Shown piece by piece: positions 50,263 to 58,535 of a DNA stretch of 64,000 bases; position 1 is the stretch's first letter; every line of letters starts with the position of its first letter. The notes beneath the pieces are model-generated. The model was given only the letters and a program-made list of their open reading frames with translations, did not search any database and had not been told where the DNA came from. The stretch comes from Bremerella cremea (lineage in GTDB: Bacteria; Planctomycetota; Planctomycetia; Pirellulales; Pirellulaceae): contig NZ_QPEX01000010.1 of NCBI RefSeq assembly GCF_003335505.1, positions 62,001-126,000 of the forward strand, in the 5' to 3' direction. The position numbers and the translations under genes are program-made.

Positions 50263-51054
50263 TTAGTTCGTTTTTTCCGATTGGAGTCGGCGATGGGCTT
50301 CTTCGACCTCGTCGTAATATTCGCGGCGGGTTAGCTGCGAAGCCGATTCTTCGTCGAGGATAACCACCACATCCTGATGGAATTGGAGGGCACTGCCGGT
50401 GACTTGGGCCGTTACCGGTCCTTCGATCATGGCAGCAATGGCTTCGGCCTTTTCTTTACCGAATGCCAACATTATGCACTTTTTTGACTCTAAGATGGTA
50501 CCGACACCCATCGTGATCGCCAGGCGTGGGACTTCCTCTTCGCCGCCAAAGAAACGTGCGTTATCGCGAATGGTCTCAGGGGCAAGCGTTTTCAGCCGGG
50601 TCCGGCTGCCCAGCGAAGAGCCAGGTTCATTGAACGCGATATGTCCGTCGCGACCTATCCCCAGAATTTGCATATCGATTCCGCCAGCTTCGGCGATCGA
50701 GGCTTCGTACTGCGCGCCGTAAGTGTCGTAATCGAGGGCTCTGCCGTCAGGAACGTGCGTATTGCGGATATCGATATTGATATGGCGGAACAGACTTTCC
50801 GTCATAAAGTGGCGGTAGCTTTGAGGATGCGTCGGAGGCAGACCGACATATTCGTCCAAGTTGAACGAAACCACACGCGAAAAATCGAGCCCTTCGGTTT
50901 GGTGCATCCGGATGAGCTCTTGATACAACCTCAGCGGGGTTCCCCCCGTCGCTAACCCGAGTACTGCACGGGGTTTCTTGCGAATCAACTGGGCAACCAT
51001 AGCTGCGGCTCGCTGGCTACCTTGGTCGGCTGTAGGCTCAATAATGACACGCAC
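50263..51054 (-). CDS. nagB: Glucosamine-6-phosphate deaminase NagB, 263 aa
   Basis: NagB converts glucosamine-6-P to fructose-6-P and ammonia, sending amino sugars into glycolysis. Motifs are clear: LGLATGGTPLRLYQEL, FNLDEYVGLPPTHPQSYRHFM (general base Asp), GIGRDGHIAFNEPGSS (catalytic His and Glu) and LAITMGVGTI. It starts with GTG 51054 behind GAGGAA. It would take over GlcNAc-6-P made by MurQ at 24425 once a deacetylase (NagA, not in this window) has acted. It is followed directly by the rhomboid gene. Confidence 0.97.
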   Translation of the reverse strand: MRVIIEPTADQGSQRAAAMVAQLIRKKPRAVLGLATGGTPLRLYQELIRMHQTEGLDFSRVVSFNLDEYVGLPPTHPQSYRHFMTESLFRHINIDIRNTHVPDGRALDYDTYGAQYEASIAEAGGIDMQILGIGRDGHIAFNEPGSSLGSRTRLKTLAPETIRDNARFFGGEEEVPRLAITMGVGTILESKKCIMLAFGKEKAEAIAAMIEGPVTAQVTGSALQFHQDVVVILDEESASQLTRREYYDEVEEAHRRLQSEKTN

Positions 51055-51293
51055 CGGGCGTTCCTCATTTCTTATTCAGGCAACAATAGTCGACTTCTAC
51101 GTTTAAGCTCTCGCATGATAGACCACCACTCGGGTCGCGAAAAGGCAACGACTTATGAAACCTCAGGCGGAATTCGGTGAAAACGGTCTGGAAATGTCTC
51201 GCTGGTCCTGTTTACAATCCGCCCTGCATGTGCTGGCACTGCATCTCGCAGAGGCCGCACCGTTGAAATTCGCTTTACAACAAGGAGGTTGTC

Positions 51294-52130
51294 ATGCGGT
51301 CGATTGCCATTTTGAATCAAAAAGGGGGCGTTGGAAAAACGACCACCGCTGTCAACTTGGCCTCCGCGATAGCCCGCATGGGGCACCGTGTTTGTCTGCT
51401 GGATCTCGATCCCCAGGCCCACGCTTCGCTGCACTTGGGAATTGGAGTCGCCACCGGCTCGGAATCGATTTACCAGGTTTTAATGGGAGAAGCCACGCTG
51501 GCCGAGGTTTGTCAGCCCGCTGGGGAAAATCTTTGGTGTGTCCCGGCTCACCTCGATTTGGCCGCCGCCGAAATGGAACTGGCCGGGGAAGTGGGTCGCG
51601 AGATGATCCTGCGCGACGCCCTGGAAGCCCACGAACAAGAGTACGACTTTCTGATCATCGACTGCCCGCCTAGCTTGGGCGTGCTCACGTTGAACGCGTT
51701 GGCGTGTGTCGGAGAAGTTTTCCTTCCGCTGCAACCACACTTTCTGGCGTTGCATGGGCTGAGTAAGCTGTTGCGGACGGTCGATATTGTCTCGAAACGG
51801 ATTAATCCTACGCTCCGTCTCACCGGCGTGGTGCTGTGCCTGTTCGAGTCGGGCACGCGTTTGGCGGGGGAAGTGGCCGGAGACGTACACGAATTCTTCA
51901 GTAAGGGAACTTCCGCAGGCAATACCTGGTCGGAAGCGGAAGTCTTTCAGACCCGCATTCGCCGCAATATTCGCCTGGCCGAGGCCCCTAGTTTTGGCCA
52001 ATCGATCTTCGAGTACGATCCCCATTCCAATGGGGCGGAAGACTACGCGAACCTGGCGCGCGAGGTAATGGGCATTAGCTTGGCCAGCGAAGAGCCTGAA
52101 GATTCGACCGCCGAGACCGCTGCCGCTTAG
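51294..52130 (+). CDS. parA: ParA/Soj-type ATPase, 278 aa
   Basis: A deviant Walker-A ATPase of the MinD/ParA group, used for DNA or protein-complex positioning. The motif KGGVGKTT (Lys10, Lys15) is at the N terminus, with LLDLDPQAHAS, the Walker B-like FLIIDCPPSLG and the SRINPTLRL-like switch region. ATG 51294 follows a near perfect ribosome site (AAGGAGG, 6-7 bases), the strongest in the window. No ParB gene follows, so it may be an orphan ParA for cargo other than the chromosome, or its partner lies elsewhere. A hairpin follows the stop. Confidence 0.93.
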   Translation: MRSIAILNQKGGVGKTTTAVNLASAIARMGHRVCLLDLDPQAHASLHLGIGVATGSESIYQVLMGEATLAEVCQPAGENLWCVPAHLDLAAAEMELAGEVGREMILRDALEAHEQEYDFLIIDCPPSLGVLTLNALACVGEVFLPLQPHFLALHGLSKLLRTVDIVSKRINPTLRLTGVVLCLFESGTRLAGEVAGDVHEFFSKGTSAGNTWSEAEVFQTRIRRNIRLAEAPSFGQSIFEYDPHSNGAEDYANLAREVMGISLASEEPEDSTAETAAA

Positions 52131-52143
52131 CCGGATGATTACG

Positions 52144-52166
52144 GGGGAAGAAGTTGATTCTTCCCC
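52144..52166 (+). terminator. Hairpin after the parA-like gene
   Basis: GGGGAAGAA and TTCTTCCCC form a perfect 9-bp stem with a 5-base loop, 13 bases after the stop. There is no U-tract. Confidence 0.5.
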
Positions 52167-52238
52167 TAGGAAACGGTAAATCATGGGTAAGACGCATACG
52201 TCGTCGTATTTCCGTTTCTCTGCAGAGCCGCATCACGA

Positions 52239-52883
52239 ATGTTCGGTATTCGATTCAGTTTGAAGACCTTAATGGGCTTGGTCGTGGTTGTCTCGGTGCT
52301 CATTGTGTTAGCCACCAAGTGGCAATACCGCGATCGCCTTGTCACAAGTTTTCTCGATCCGCAATCGGTCGAGGCAACTGCTCTGCTCGCTTTGCCGGTG
52401 TTGGTGGAAGAGGAAGGACTTTCCACTGCGAAGTTTACAGCCAACTATCGCGACGTTCGCTGGCTTTTCACCCGAGCCGAGAATCGAGTCGCCCTTTCAG
52501 GGGGATTGCAGGCCGACTTTGCGAACGATCAGGTAATTATCCGTACCGATCAATCGGACGATCTCAAAAAACTGGTTGCTGAAATGACGCAAGCGGACCG
52601 CCTGGAGGGGGACTACGCCGTGGTGCGAGGCGTTGCGGTCGACCAACACAACCGACCGGTCGCTTACTTGCCGGTTGATTTGATCGGCCCCACCCCAAGC
52701 ATGAACGAATGCTTGACTCGGGCCGATGGAAGCTTCAGCGTTCCGGTTCAAGTGAAACCAAGCGATGACTACTCGCTACGCTTTCGCCGTTCTTACGCAG
52801 AAACGTATAAAACGATGCCGTTTTCGTTGGGCAAGACGAAACGAGAGGTCGTTATGAGAGTTATTATTCCACAAAAGGGCTGA
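52239..52883 (+). CDS. Membrane-anchored protein with a carboxypeptidase-regulatory-like end, 214 aa
   Basis: An N-terminal anchor (FSLKTLMGLVVVVSVLIVLATKW, about 6-28) is followed by a soluble part. The last 90 residues (GVAVDQHNRPVAYLPVDLIG, LTRADGSFSVPVQVKP, YSLRFRR) have the pattern of a carboxypeptidase regulatory-like beta-sandwich. FSLKTLM near the start is a common opening of planctomycete membrane proteins. Function unknown. It stands between parA and the zinc-ribbon gene with gaps of about 110 and 125 bases. Confidence 0.75.
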   Translation: MFGIRFSLKTLMGLVVVVSVLIVLATKWQYRDRLVTSFLDPQSVEATALLALPVLVEEEGLSTAKFTANYRDVRWLFTRAENRVALSGGLQADFANDQVIIRTDQSDDLKKLVAEMTQADRLEGDYAVVRGVAVDQHNRPVAYLPVDLIGPTPSMNECLTRADGSFSVPVQVKPSDDYSLRFRRSYAETYKTMPFSLGKTKREVVMRVIIPQKG

Positions 52884-53008
52884 TTTTCATCCTTGCTGGT
52901 AGGTCAACAAGGTTGAAATGGAACGGCCCCCCAGAGAGAATGGATTGATAACCAACGAAATGGGTTGACTTTTCCCTGCCAGTTTACCGTTCCTAATTCA
53001 GGCCCAGG

Positions 53009-54727
53009 ATGTCCACATTCGCTCAATGTGTCCACTGCCAAACTAAGTTCAAGGCGAAACCTGAACTGCAGGGAAAATCTGTTCGTTGCCCCAAGTGCAA
53101 AAAGGTTTTCGAGGTCTCGTTGAAGCAAGAGACTGCGGCCGAAAAGAAAAAGCCTGAAGATGCATCCCGAGCAAGTTTGTCTCAGGCCGGCTTATCAAAA
53201 TCGAAGGTACTACCGACTCCTTCGCCCGAGAAGCCGGGGAAGAAGTCGAGTGGCAAGGGAAGTCGAACTTCAAATAAGGGAGCCCCGCCAAAGTCCGCTC
53301 CCCCAGCGGAACGTCCGAAATGGGCCGGCGAACCCGTCAGCTCAGCTCCGAAAGGTCCTGATCCGGCCAGGATCGAAGTCCTGCATAAGATCCCCCCGGG
53401 CAAAGAGAGCCCCATCTTACGCAGTCGACGCAAACTTGCTTCTGTGATCTTACCAGGAGATCGGCATGTGCCTGCTTTGGAAGTCCCTTGGGGGGCTCCC
53501 TGCAATCCGCCGAAAGACTTCCTGAAGGAACAAGCTGGCACCATGACTCGGGCTGAGGCCACGGTTCCACCGCAAACCGAACACATGCCTCTTCTTGCGC
53601 CGGAAGAAAAAGAGATCCGGATCGAACCTTCGGGCCCTGCAGAAGATGCCCCGCTGGTCGATTCGGTAATCGTGGAAGGACCACGTTCGCCTGAGAAGCC
53701 AGCAGCAGGTGACGACGACGATTCGCTGCTGGCCGGCGTGATGGAAGAGTCGAATACGCCTTCCTCGAAGAAGCAAGATGTTGGCTTTCACCGTTCAGCC
53801 GCTGAGCCTGTCATCAAGGGCACTTTTGGCGAAGAGACCGTCACTTCCGACAACGACGGAGGTTTCTACCGCCCTGCTCTGCCTGGTCAACACGAAGACA
53901 TTTACGATCATGATCCGAAGACGCTAGAAAAAGCGTTGGCCGGTGCCCAAGCTGCCCTGGGACGTACGGCGTCGATTGACGAAATGGAGATGGTCGAGGG
54001 CTCGAAATATGTCTCCCAGATACGGCGAATTCTGTCGGACGAAGAAGACTTCGGAAAAAGCAGCGGAAGCTCGTTTTCTTTTCAAGGGCTGCCCAATAAG
54101 ACCGTCATGACCGTGGTCGGTGTGGTCTCTGGCGTCGTCTTCCTGATTATCTTCGTTGTGGCCATCAGTACCGTCAGCAGCATGCTGGGTGGTGGTTTGG
54201 GCGGGGGCGGAAATCCTTACGGCTACGTTACCCAGACCACGTCTGATTTTCCGGTGGAAGCTCGCGGCCCGGCCGGATTGGTGACGGTGAAGTTCCCCAC
54301 TAACTTCGACGAGATCCCCACGATCGAACGTCCTTGGCTCGATACCAAGGTCAACGGCGAGCGGCTGGTACGCAAGAACGATACGTTTGTGATGATGTAT
54401 AGTTCGTCGATTCCCGGCAAAACACCGGGGCCGAAGCAGATGCCTACCAAAGAGCAATTGGAAGTCTTCGGACTGCAAGATTTCTTCGGCGGGAACGACC
54501 ACCTCACGAAAACCGATCACCTGATGCTCGATGATTATCCCTTGATCGAGTATCACTTCAACGCCGATATCCTTCGCGGCCAAGCCGGCAAAAGCCGCGT
54601 GGCTTTCCTGTACACGCAGCAGCGGATTTTTGTTTTTCTTTGGTCGGGCAGCTATGCCTCTTCCGAAGTGAAGGCCTTCTTCCAATCGATTAACGTCAAA
54701 GGGCACCACTACCCAGGCAGCGGTTAA
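53009..54727 (+). CDS. MJ0042-type zinc-ribbon membrane protein, 572 aa
   Basis: The N terminus is a four-cysteine zinc ribbon of the MJ0042 type (CVHCQTKF ... VRCPKCKKVFEV). A long low-complexity, probably disordered region rich in Pro, Lys, Ser and Glu follows to about residue 350. One membrane segment (VMTVVGVVSGVVFLIIFVVAIS, about 366-388) leads into a Gly-rich turn and an outside domain of about 170 residues (TVKFPTNFDEIPTIERPWLD ... KTDHLMLDDYPLIEYHF). Such proteins are common in planctomycetes; their job is unknown, perhaps signalling across the membrane. Confidence 0.85.
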   Translation: MSTFAQCVHCQTKFKAKPELQGKSVRCPKCKKVFEVSLKQETAAEKKKPEDASRASLSQAGLSKSKVLPTPSPEKPGKKSSGKGSRTSNKGAPPKSAPPAERPKWAGEPVSSAPKGPDPARIEVLHKIPPGKESPILRSRRKLASVILPGDRHVPALEVPWGAPCNPPKDFLKEQAGTMTRAEATVPPQTEHMPLLAPEEKEIRIEPSGPAEDAPLVDSVIVEGPRSPEKPAAGDDDDSLLAGVMEESNTPSSKKQDVGFHRSAAEPVIKGTFGEETVTSDNDGGFYRPALPGQHEDIYDHDPKTLEKALAGAQAALGRTASIDEMEMVEGSKYVSQIRRILSDEEDFGKSSGSSFSFQGLPNKTVMTVVGVVSGVVFLIIFVVAISTVSSMLGGGLGGGGNPYGYVTQTTSDFPVEARGPAGLVTVKFPTNFDEIPTIERPWLDTKVNGERLVRKNDTFVMMYSSSIPGKTPGPKQMPTKEQLEVFGLQDFFGGNDHLTKTDHLMLDDYPLIEYHFNADILRGQAGKSRVAFLYTQQRIFVFLWSGSYASSEVKAFFQSINVKGHHYPGSG

Positions 54728-54736
54728 AACGGCTGC

Positions 54737-54777
54737 TGGGCGAGAAAAACTGTCGAGTTTGCCCCGCCCCTTTTTTT
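54737..54777 (+). terminator. Possible terminator of the zinc-ribbon gene
   Basis: GGGC ... AAACT pairs with AGTTT GCCC with a bulge, followed after CGCCCC by seven T. The stem is imperfect, so the call is moderate. Confidence 0.45.
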
Positions 54778-54967
54778 CTTTGGGTCCGATCTCACGGAAC
54801 TATCGAACTCCTGTTTTTTGGCGTGATCGTGTCGATTACATCAATTACAGCGCTACTGTTGGCAGCAGGAACGCCCGCTTCTCAGGCTGACCTTGCCGCC
54901 GGGCGCGGTACAATGGCGAGACCTCAAACTTCGAATCGTTCTTCCGTCCGCCAAAAATGAGGCCACG

Positions 54968-55711
54968 ATGGATTGGTTTGTCTCTGATTTACATATGTTC
55001 TCGCGACGCTCGATTTATCACGAGCACGAAGAAGAAATCATGGCGCGGGCCCAAGAGGCACGGGTCTTTGTCTTGGGTGGTGACATTGTTGATTTCTCGT
55101 GGACCACCCTTCCAACGGTCGCAGCTACCATCGATGCATCGATCGAGTGGTTAGCCAAGCTGGTCGCTTCGAACCGAAATTGCCAGTTTCATTATCTGCT
55201 CGGCAATCACGACTGCCATGCTGACTTTGTCGACCAGTTGGGTGAACTTACCGAGGAAAACGAGAACCTGCACTGGGAACCGTATTTCCTGCGAATCGGT
55301 TCGGCCGTGATGCTGCATGGTGATGCGGTCCACTTGAAGGATCGCACGAACGTTGCCTTAGCGATGGCCCGCAGCCAGAAGCTGCATAACAAACAGCCAG
55401 CTTATCGCCACGGAATATATCAATTGGCGATTCGCTCGAAGCTGCATGCGGTGGTTGGCAAGCTGGCCAATCCTCGCCGGATGATCGCTGGCCGGATTTG
55501 GGATTACCTTTCCAACGAACATGTCGATCTCGATCACGCCGTGCGCAACATTTACTTTGGCCATACCCATGTGCCGATGAACGAATACGTGTTTCGCGGT
55601 GTCAATTTCCATAACGGCGGAGCCACCATTGCCGGGCTGAAATTCAACATGCTGCCCATGCAACTAGATGGCCAAGTCGAGCCGATCGATCGCAACGTCG
55701 AACGCTTCTAA
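54968..55711 (+). CDS. Calcineurin-like metallophosphoesterase, 247 aa
   Basis: The five metal motifs are present: SDLHM (D-x-H), GGDIVDF, GNHDCH, LHGDAVH and FGHTHVP. The N terminus DWFVSDLHMFSRRS and the size resemble LpxH-like UDP-diacylglucosamine pyrophosphatases and related phosphoesterases, but the substrate is not decided by sequence. I chose ATG 54968, directly before the first motif. The longer frame from 54893 adds 25 unlikely residues. A short leucine-rich gene follows 27 bases later. Confidence 0.88.
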   Translation: MDWFVSDLHMFSRRSIYHEHEEEIMARAQEARVFVLGGDIVDFSWTTLPTVAATIDASIEWLAKLVASNRNCQFHYLLGNHDCHADFVDQLGELTEENENLHWEPYFLRIGSAVMLHGDAVHLKDRTNVALAMARSQKLHNKQPAYRHGIYQLAIRSKLHAVVGKLANPRRMIAGRIWDYLSNEHVDLDHAVRNIYFGHTHVPMNEYVFRGVNFHNGGATIAGLKFNMLPMQLDGQVEPIDRNVERF

Positions 55712-55738
55712 AAGCTAACTCCCTTCGCCCCGCAAACT

Positions 55739-56065
55739 ATGCCGAAGCAACCTGATTCCGCCGAACTGATCGACCAACTGAAATCGCTCGGCGCGCAGAT
55801 TCGCCTCCGCAAGAGTGGCCAGGTACATACGCTCGACTTCTCTGCCAGCCAACCACTGCCCGACGATCAGCAAATTGCGTCGCTTAGCAGCTTGCAGAGC
55901 TTAGAAGTTCTTAATTGCCACGATGCCCCGATCACCGATGCCTCGATCGACGACTTGCTGGGGCACGAAAGCTTAAAGCTGCTGACTCTGACCGGCACCA
56001 ACATAACCGCCGGCGGGCTGAAACGATTGCGGCAAAACATGATCGCTTGCCGGATTGTTTCTTAA
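55739..56065 (+). CDS. Short leucine-rich-repeat-like protein, 108 aa
   Basis: Two to three degenerate leucine-rich repeats are visible (LQSLEVLNCHDAPITDASI, LKLLTLTGTNITAGGLKRL, with LxxLxL spacing of the ribonuclease-inhibitor type). No signal peptide or membrane segment. It is 27 bases behind the metallophosphoesterase gene, so it is probably in the same transcript, and it ends 6 bases from the convergent TonB-receptor gene. Function unknown; such repeats usually bind proteins. Confidence 0.72.
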   Translation: MPKQPDSAELIDQLKSLGAQIRLRKSGQVHTLDFSASQPLPDDQQIASLSSLQSLEVLNCHDAPITDASIDDLLGHESLKLLTLTGTNITAGGLKRLRQNMIACRIVS

Positions 56066-56071
56066 GGCGTG

Positions 56072-58093
56072 CTAGAACCGCCATTCCAGGCCGCTGTAGA
56101 TCGCAGCGTCGGAGGTTGCGTAGCCGGTGATCTCCTGGTACTGCTCGTTCAACAGGTTATCGATGCGGTAGAACCACCGCATGTTCTGACGAATCCAGTA
56201 GTCACCATAAATATCAATCACGTTGTACTGGGCCAGGACAACCGAACCGTTGCGGGCATCGAGACGTCGCCCGATCATTCGTGCGGCCAAGGTAATCGAC
56301 CCGCTTTCACCTAGCTTGCGGGTCACCCCAAACGTCCCTTTATCGCGTGGCCGTCGTACCAACTGCAAACCAGTTTCGTCATCGTACGTATCGGTATGCG
56401 TGTACGAACCCCACACCGTCCAGACTTCGTTGGCATACCAATCGGCCGTCAACTCAACCCCGTGCGAACGTGCCTGGCCGATATTCAGCAGCGTGAAGGT
56501 GTTGGGATCGTACAAGATCAAATCGAAATAGTCGTTGCGGAAATAGGTTGCTCCGAGAACGACTTGGTTGTTAAACAACGATTGATCGAAGCCGTATTCC
56601 CAGCCAGTACTCCGCTCGGGACGCAGAGCCGGGTTGCCGTACGGTAAGACGTTTTCTGAAAGAGACGGGGCCCGATAGCCGGTGCCGAGACTAGCTCGCA
56701 GCCGGGTATTCGTTTCACGCAGTTCGTAAGCCGCCGTCGTCCGATAAGTGCTGTGCCCGCCAGCCACGCTATGATCGTCCCAACGGACACCACCGGTGAG
56801 GTGCAAGCGATCCCAGAACGAAATTCGATCTTGGAAGAAAACCCCGGTTTGATATTGGCTGGCTTGGCTCGGCGGCGAAGGGATGTACTCGGTCGTCGCC
56901 GATTCGTTCCAATGCTGCACACCGACTGAAAACTCGTGATCAGGCCACAAGATAGCCGTTCCCATGTAAGTAAACTGACGCGTCTTACCGGCAAAGTTAC
57001 TCGGGAAGAAATCGTCGGTATCCGCGCGGGTGTAGTCGACGTCGTCGTAGGCAAACATATTGATGATATTGCCATCGAGCAGCGTGTTGTTAATCTCGAA
57101 TCGCTGAACCAGGTTGCTCGTCAGGTTCAACCGCGTCGGGTCGTCGGTCGGCGGCTGTCCGATGGTTAATCCCGCGTCGTCAATATGCGCCCGGGCATCG
57201 GTGTAACGTAGGCGATAAACGAACTCGGTATTTTCGGTTAGTTGAACCCCAAAGGCCCCAGCCAGCGCGCCGACGGAAAAAGGATCGCGCTCGGTTCCCG
57301 TAAGTGCGGCGGAGTAGGACTGGGTATCGAGCCACGAACCAGAAAACGAGTAATCGACCGCGCCACTTTGCCCCTGAATGTAGCCCCCTTCACGATGCGT
57401 TCCGAAAACACCCCCTTGGGCGGAAAGCGAGCCAGACATGGGCCCTTGCCCCCGTTTGGTCAAGATATTGACGACACCACCGATCGCTTCGGAACCGTAC
57501 AACAAGCTTTGCGGCCCCTGTAAGATTTCGATTCGTTCGACGTTATCGAGCGTCAAGTTCGCGGCATCAAAACCACGGCTCGGACTGCTCGGATCGTTGA
57601 CCGGCGAGCCGTCGATCAGCACTTTGGTATGCTGCGAGTTGGCACCGCGCAAAAAGATCGAACTCGTTCCGCCTGGGCCGCCAGAGTTCACCACGTCGAC
57701 ACCCGGCTGACGAGCGAGTAGCTGCCCAACGGTGAACGCGTCTGATTCGACGATCTGCTCGTTGGAAATCACTTGGACCGTGCCACCGAACTTGCGTTCT
57801 TCCGATGGCATATTATTCGGCGTCATCACTTCCGCATTGGAAAAAGTCGCGTCGTAGTCGCGCTGGGTATCGCCGCTGGTCGAATTCCCTTCCACCACGA
57901 CCGCCGGCAAACGATCGACTTCTAAGCTTGGCACCTCAGAAACGGTTTCTTCGTTGGTCGTCGTTTCTTCTTCTTGCAGTACCACTGGCTTGGTCGGAAC
58001 CAGGTCTTGGGCCAGCAGCACAGGCGGGCAACAGGTCACTAAGAGACAAAGTGAGCCCCGCCAAAAAGGGCTCCATCGATAGCGAAATCTCAC
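56072..58093 (-). CDS. btuB: TonB-dependent outer-membrane receptor, likely cobalamin (BtuB-like), 673 aa
   Basis: A signal peptide ends near LLAQ (residue ~29). An acidic linker precedes a TonB-box-like stretch (LPAVVVEGN), a plug domain (about 95-215: VQVISNEQIVESDAFTVGQLL, GVVNILTKRG) and a 22-strand-type barrel ending in an aromatic residue (YSGLEWRF). The closest well-known group is BtuB. The cobalamin riboswitch directly upstream supports vitamin B12 or a corrinoid as ligand. It starts with GTG 58093. Regulation would be by shutting off expression when cobalamin is plentiful. Confidence 0.92.
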   Translation of the reverse strand: MRFRYRWSPFWRGSLCLLVTCCPPVLLAQDLVPTKPVVLQEEETTTNEETVSEVPSLEVDRLPAVVVEGNSTSGDTQRDYDATFSNAEVMTPNNMPSEERKFGGTVQVISNEQIVESDAFTVGQLLARQPGVDVVNSGGPGGTSSIFLRGANSQHTKVLIDGSPVNDPSSPSRGFDAANLTLDNVERIEILQGPQSLLYGSEAIGGVVNILTKRGQGPMSGSLSAQGGVFGTHREGGYIQGQSGAVDYSFSGSWLDTQSYSAALTGTERDPFSVGALAGAFGVQLTENTEFVYRLRYTDARAHIDDAGLTIGQPPTDDPTRLNLTSNLVQRFEINNTLLDGNIINMFAYDDVDYTRADTDDFFPSNFAGKTRQFTYMGTAILWPDHEFSVGVQHWNESATTEYIPSPPSQASQYQTGVFFQDRISFWDRLHLTGGVRWDDHSVAGGHSTYRTTAAYELRETNTRLRASLGTGYRAPSLSENVLPYGNPALRPERSTGWEYGFDQSLFNNQVVLGATYFRNDYFDLILYDPNTFTLLNIGQARSHGVELTADWYANEVWTVWGSYTHTDTYDDETGLQLVRRPRDKGTFGVTRKLGESGSITLAARMIGRRLDARNGSVVLAQYNVIDIYGDYWIRQNMRWFYRIDNLLNEQYQEITGYATSDAAIYSGLEWRF

Positions 58094-58535
58094 TCGTTAA
58101 CCTTTCCATCCCTCGTGGAAACGTAGCTACGGGGCAAAATCTGGCTGGGCGAATATCCTGACTTCGATTCAACCTTGCGCCACCCTTCCCAGAAACGCAT
58201 TGGGTTTCCAGTGGATTGTGGCGCTCGTCCTCGTTACAGTCGCGGGGCGGTGGGAGACTTGCACTCCACTTCCTCGTTCCAGCAGACACGTTCGACGGCA
58301 GGCCTCTTACCGGGCTAGCACCGATTTGCCGCGCGCGTCGTATCTGGTTTCCATCGACGTTACCACTGGGCGTCTCTTGCAAAACCGGAGTGATCGCTGC
58401 CCCTTGCCTATCCGAAAAAGTCGCCTGGCCAGCATTGCCACCCAGGTTGATGGTATTTGCCAATTGGCTGAGATATACTCAAGCGATAGCACGCCTATCC
58501 CCCTCTTTCTGTAGTTCCCACCCCCTAGATTTCTT
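58094..58535. other. 442-base divergent gap holding the B12 riboswitch
   Basis: Besides the riboswitch (58150-58315, minus) the gap must hold the promoter of the receptor gene, somewhere between 58320 and 58500, and the promoter of the dehydrogenase-like gene at 58536. A box like TATATC lies near 58470 but I cannot assign it firmly. Confidence 0.5.
58150..58315 (-). promoter_or_regulatory. Cobalamin (B12) riboswitch
   Basis: Conserved elements appear in order on the minus strand: GTGCAAGTC (58264-58256), CGCCCCGCGACTGTAAC (58249-58233), the GCCAC..CCACTGG segment (about 58222-58207), CTGGGAAGG (58191-58183 region) and a B12-box-like GAAGTCAGGATA ending near 58154. Helix P1 probably joins GCCTGCC near 58305 with the 3' segment. 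It lies 60 bases upstream of the TonB-receptor start, close enough to act on translation or termination. Confidence 0.9.

Noticed and set aside
57936..58463. 175-codon minus-strand ORF before and into the TonB-receptor gene
   Set aside because: It runs through the cobalamin riboswitch core and then the receptor gene in another frame, so it is an open frame by chance.
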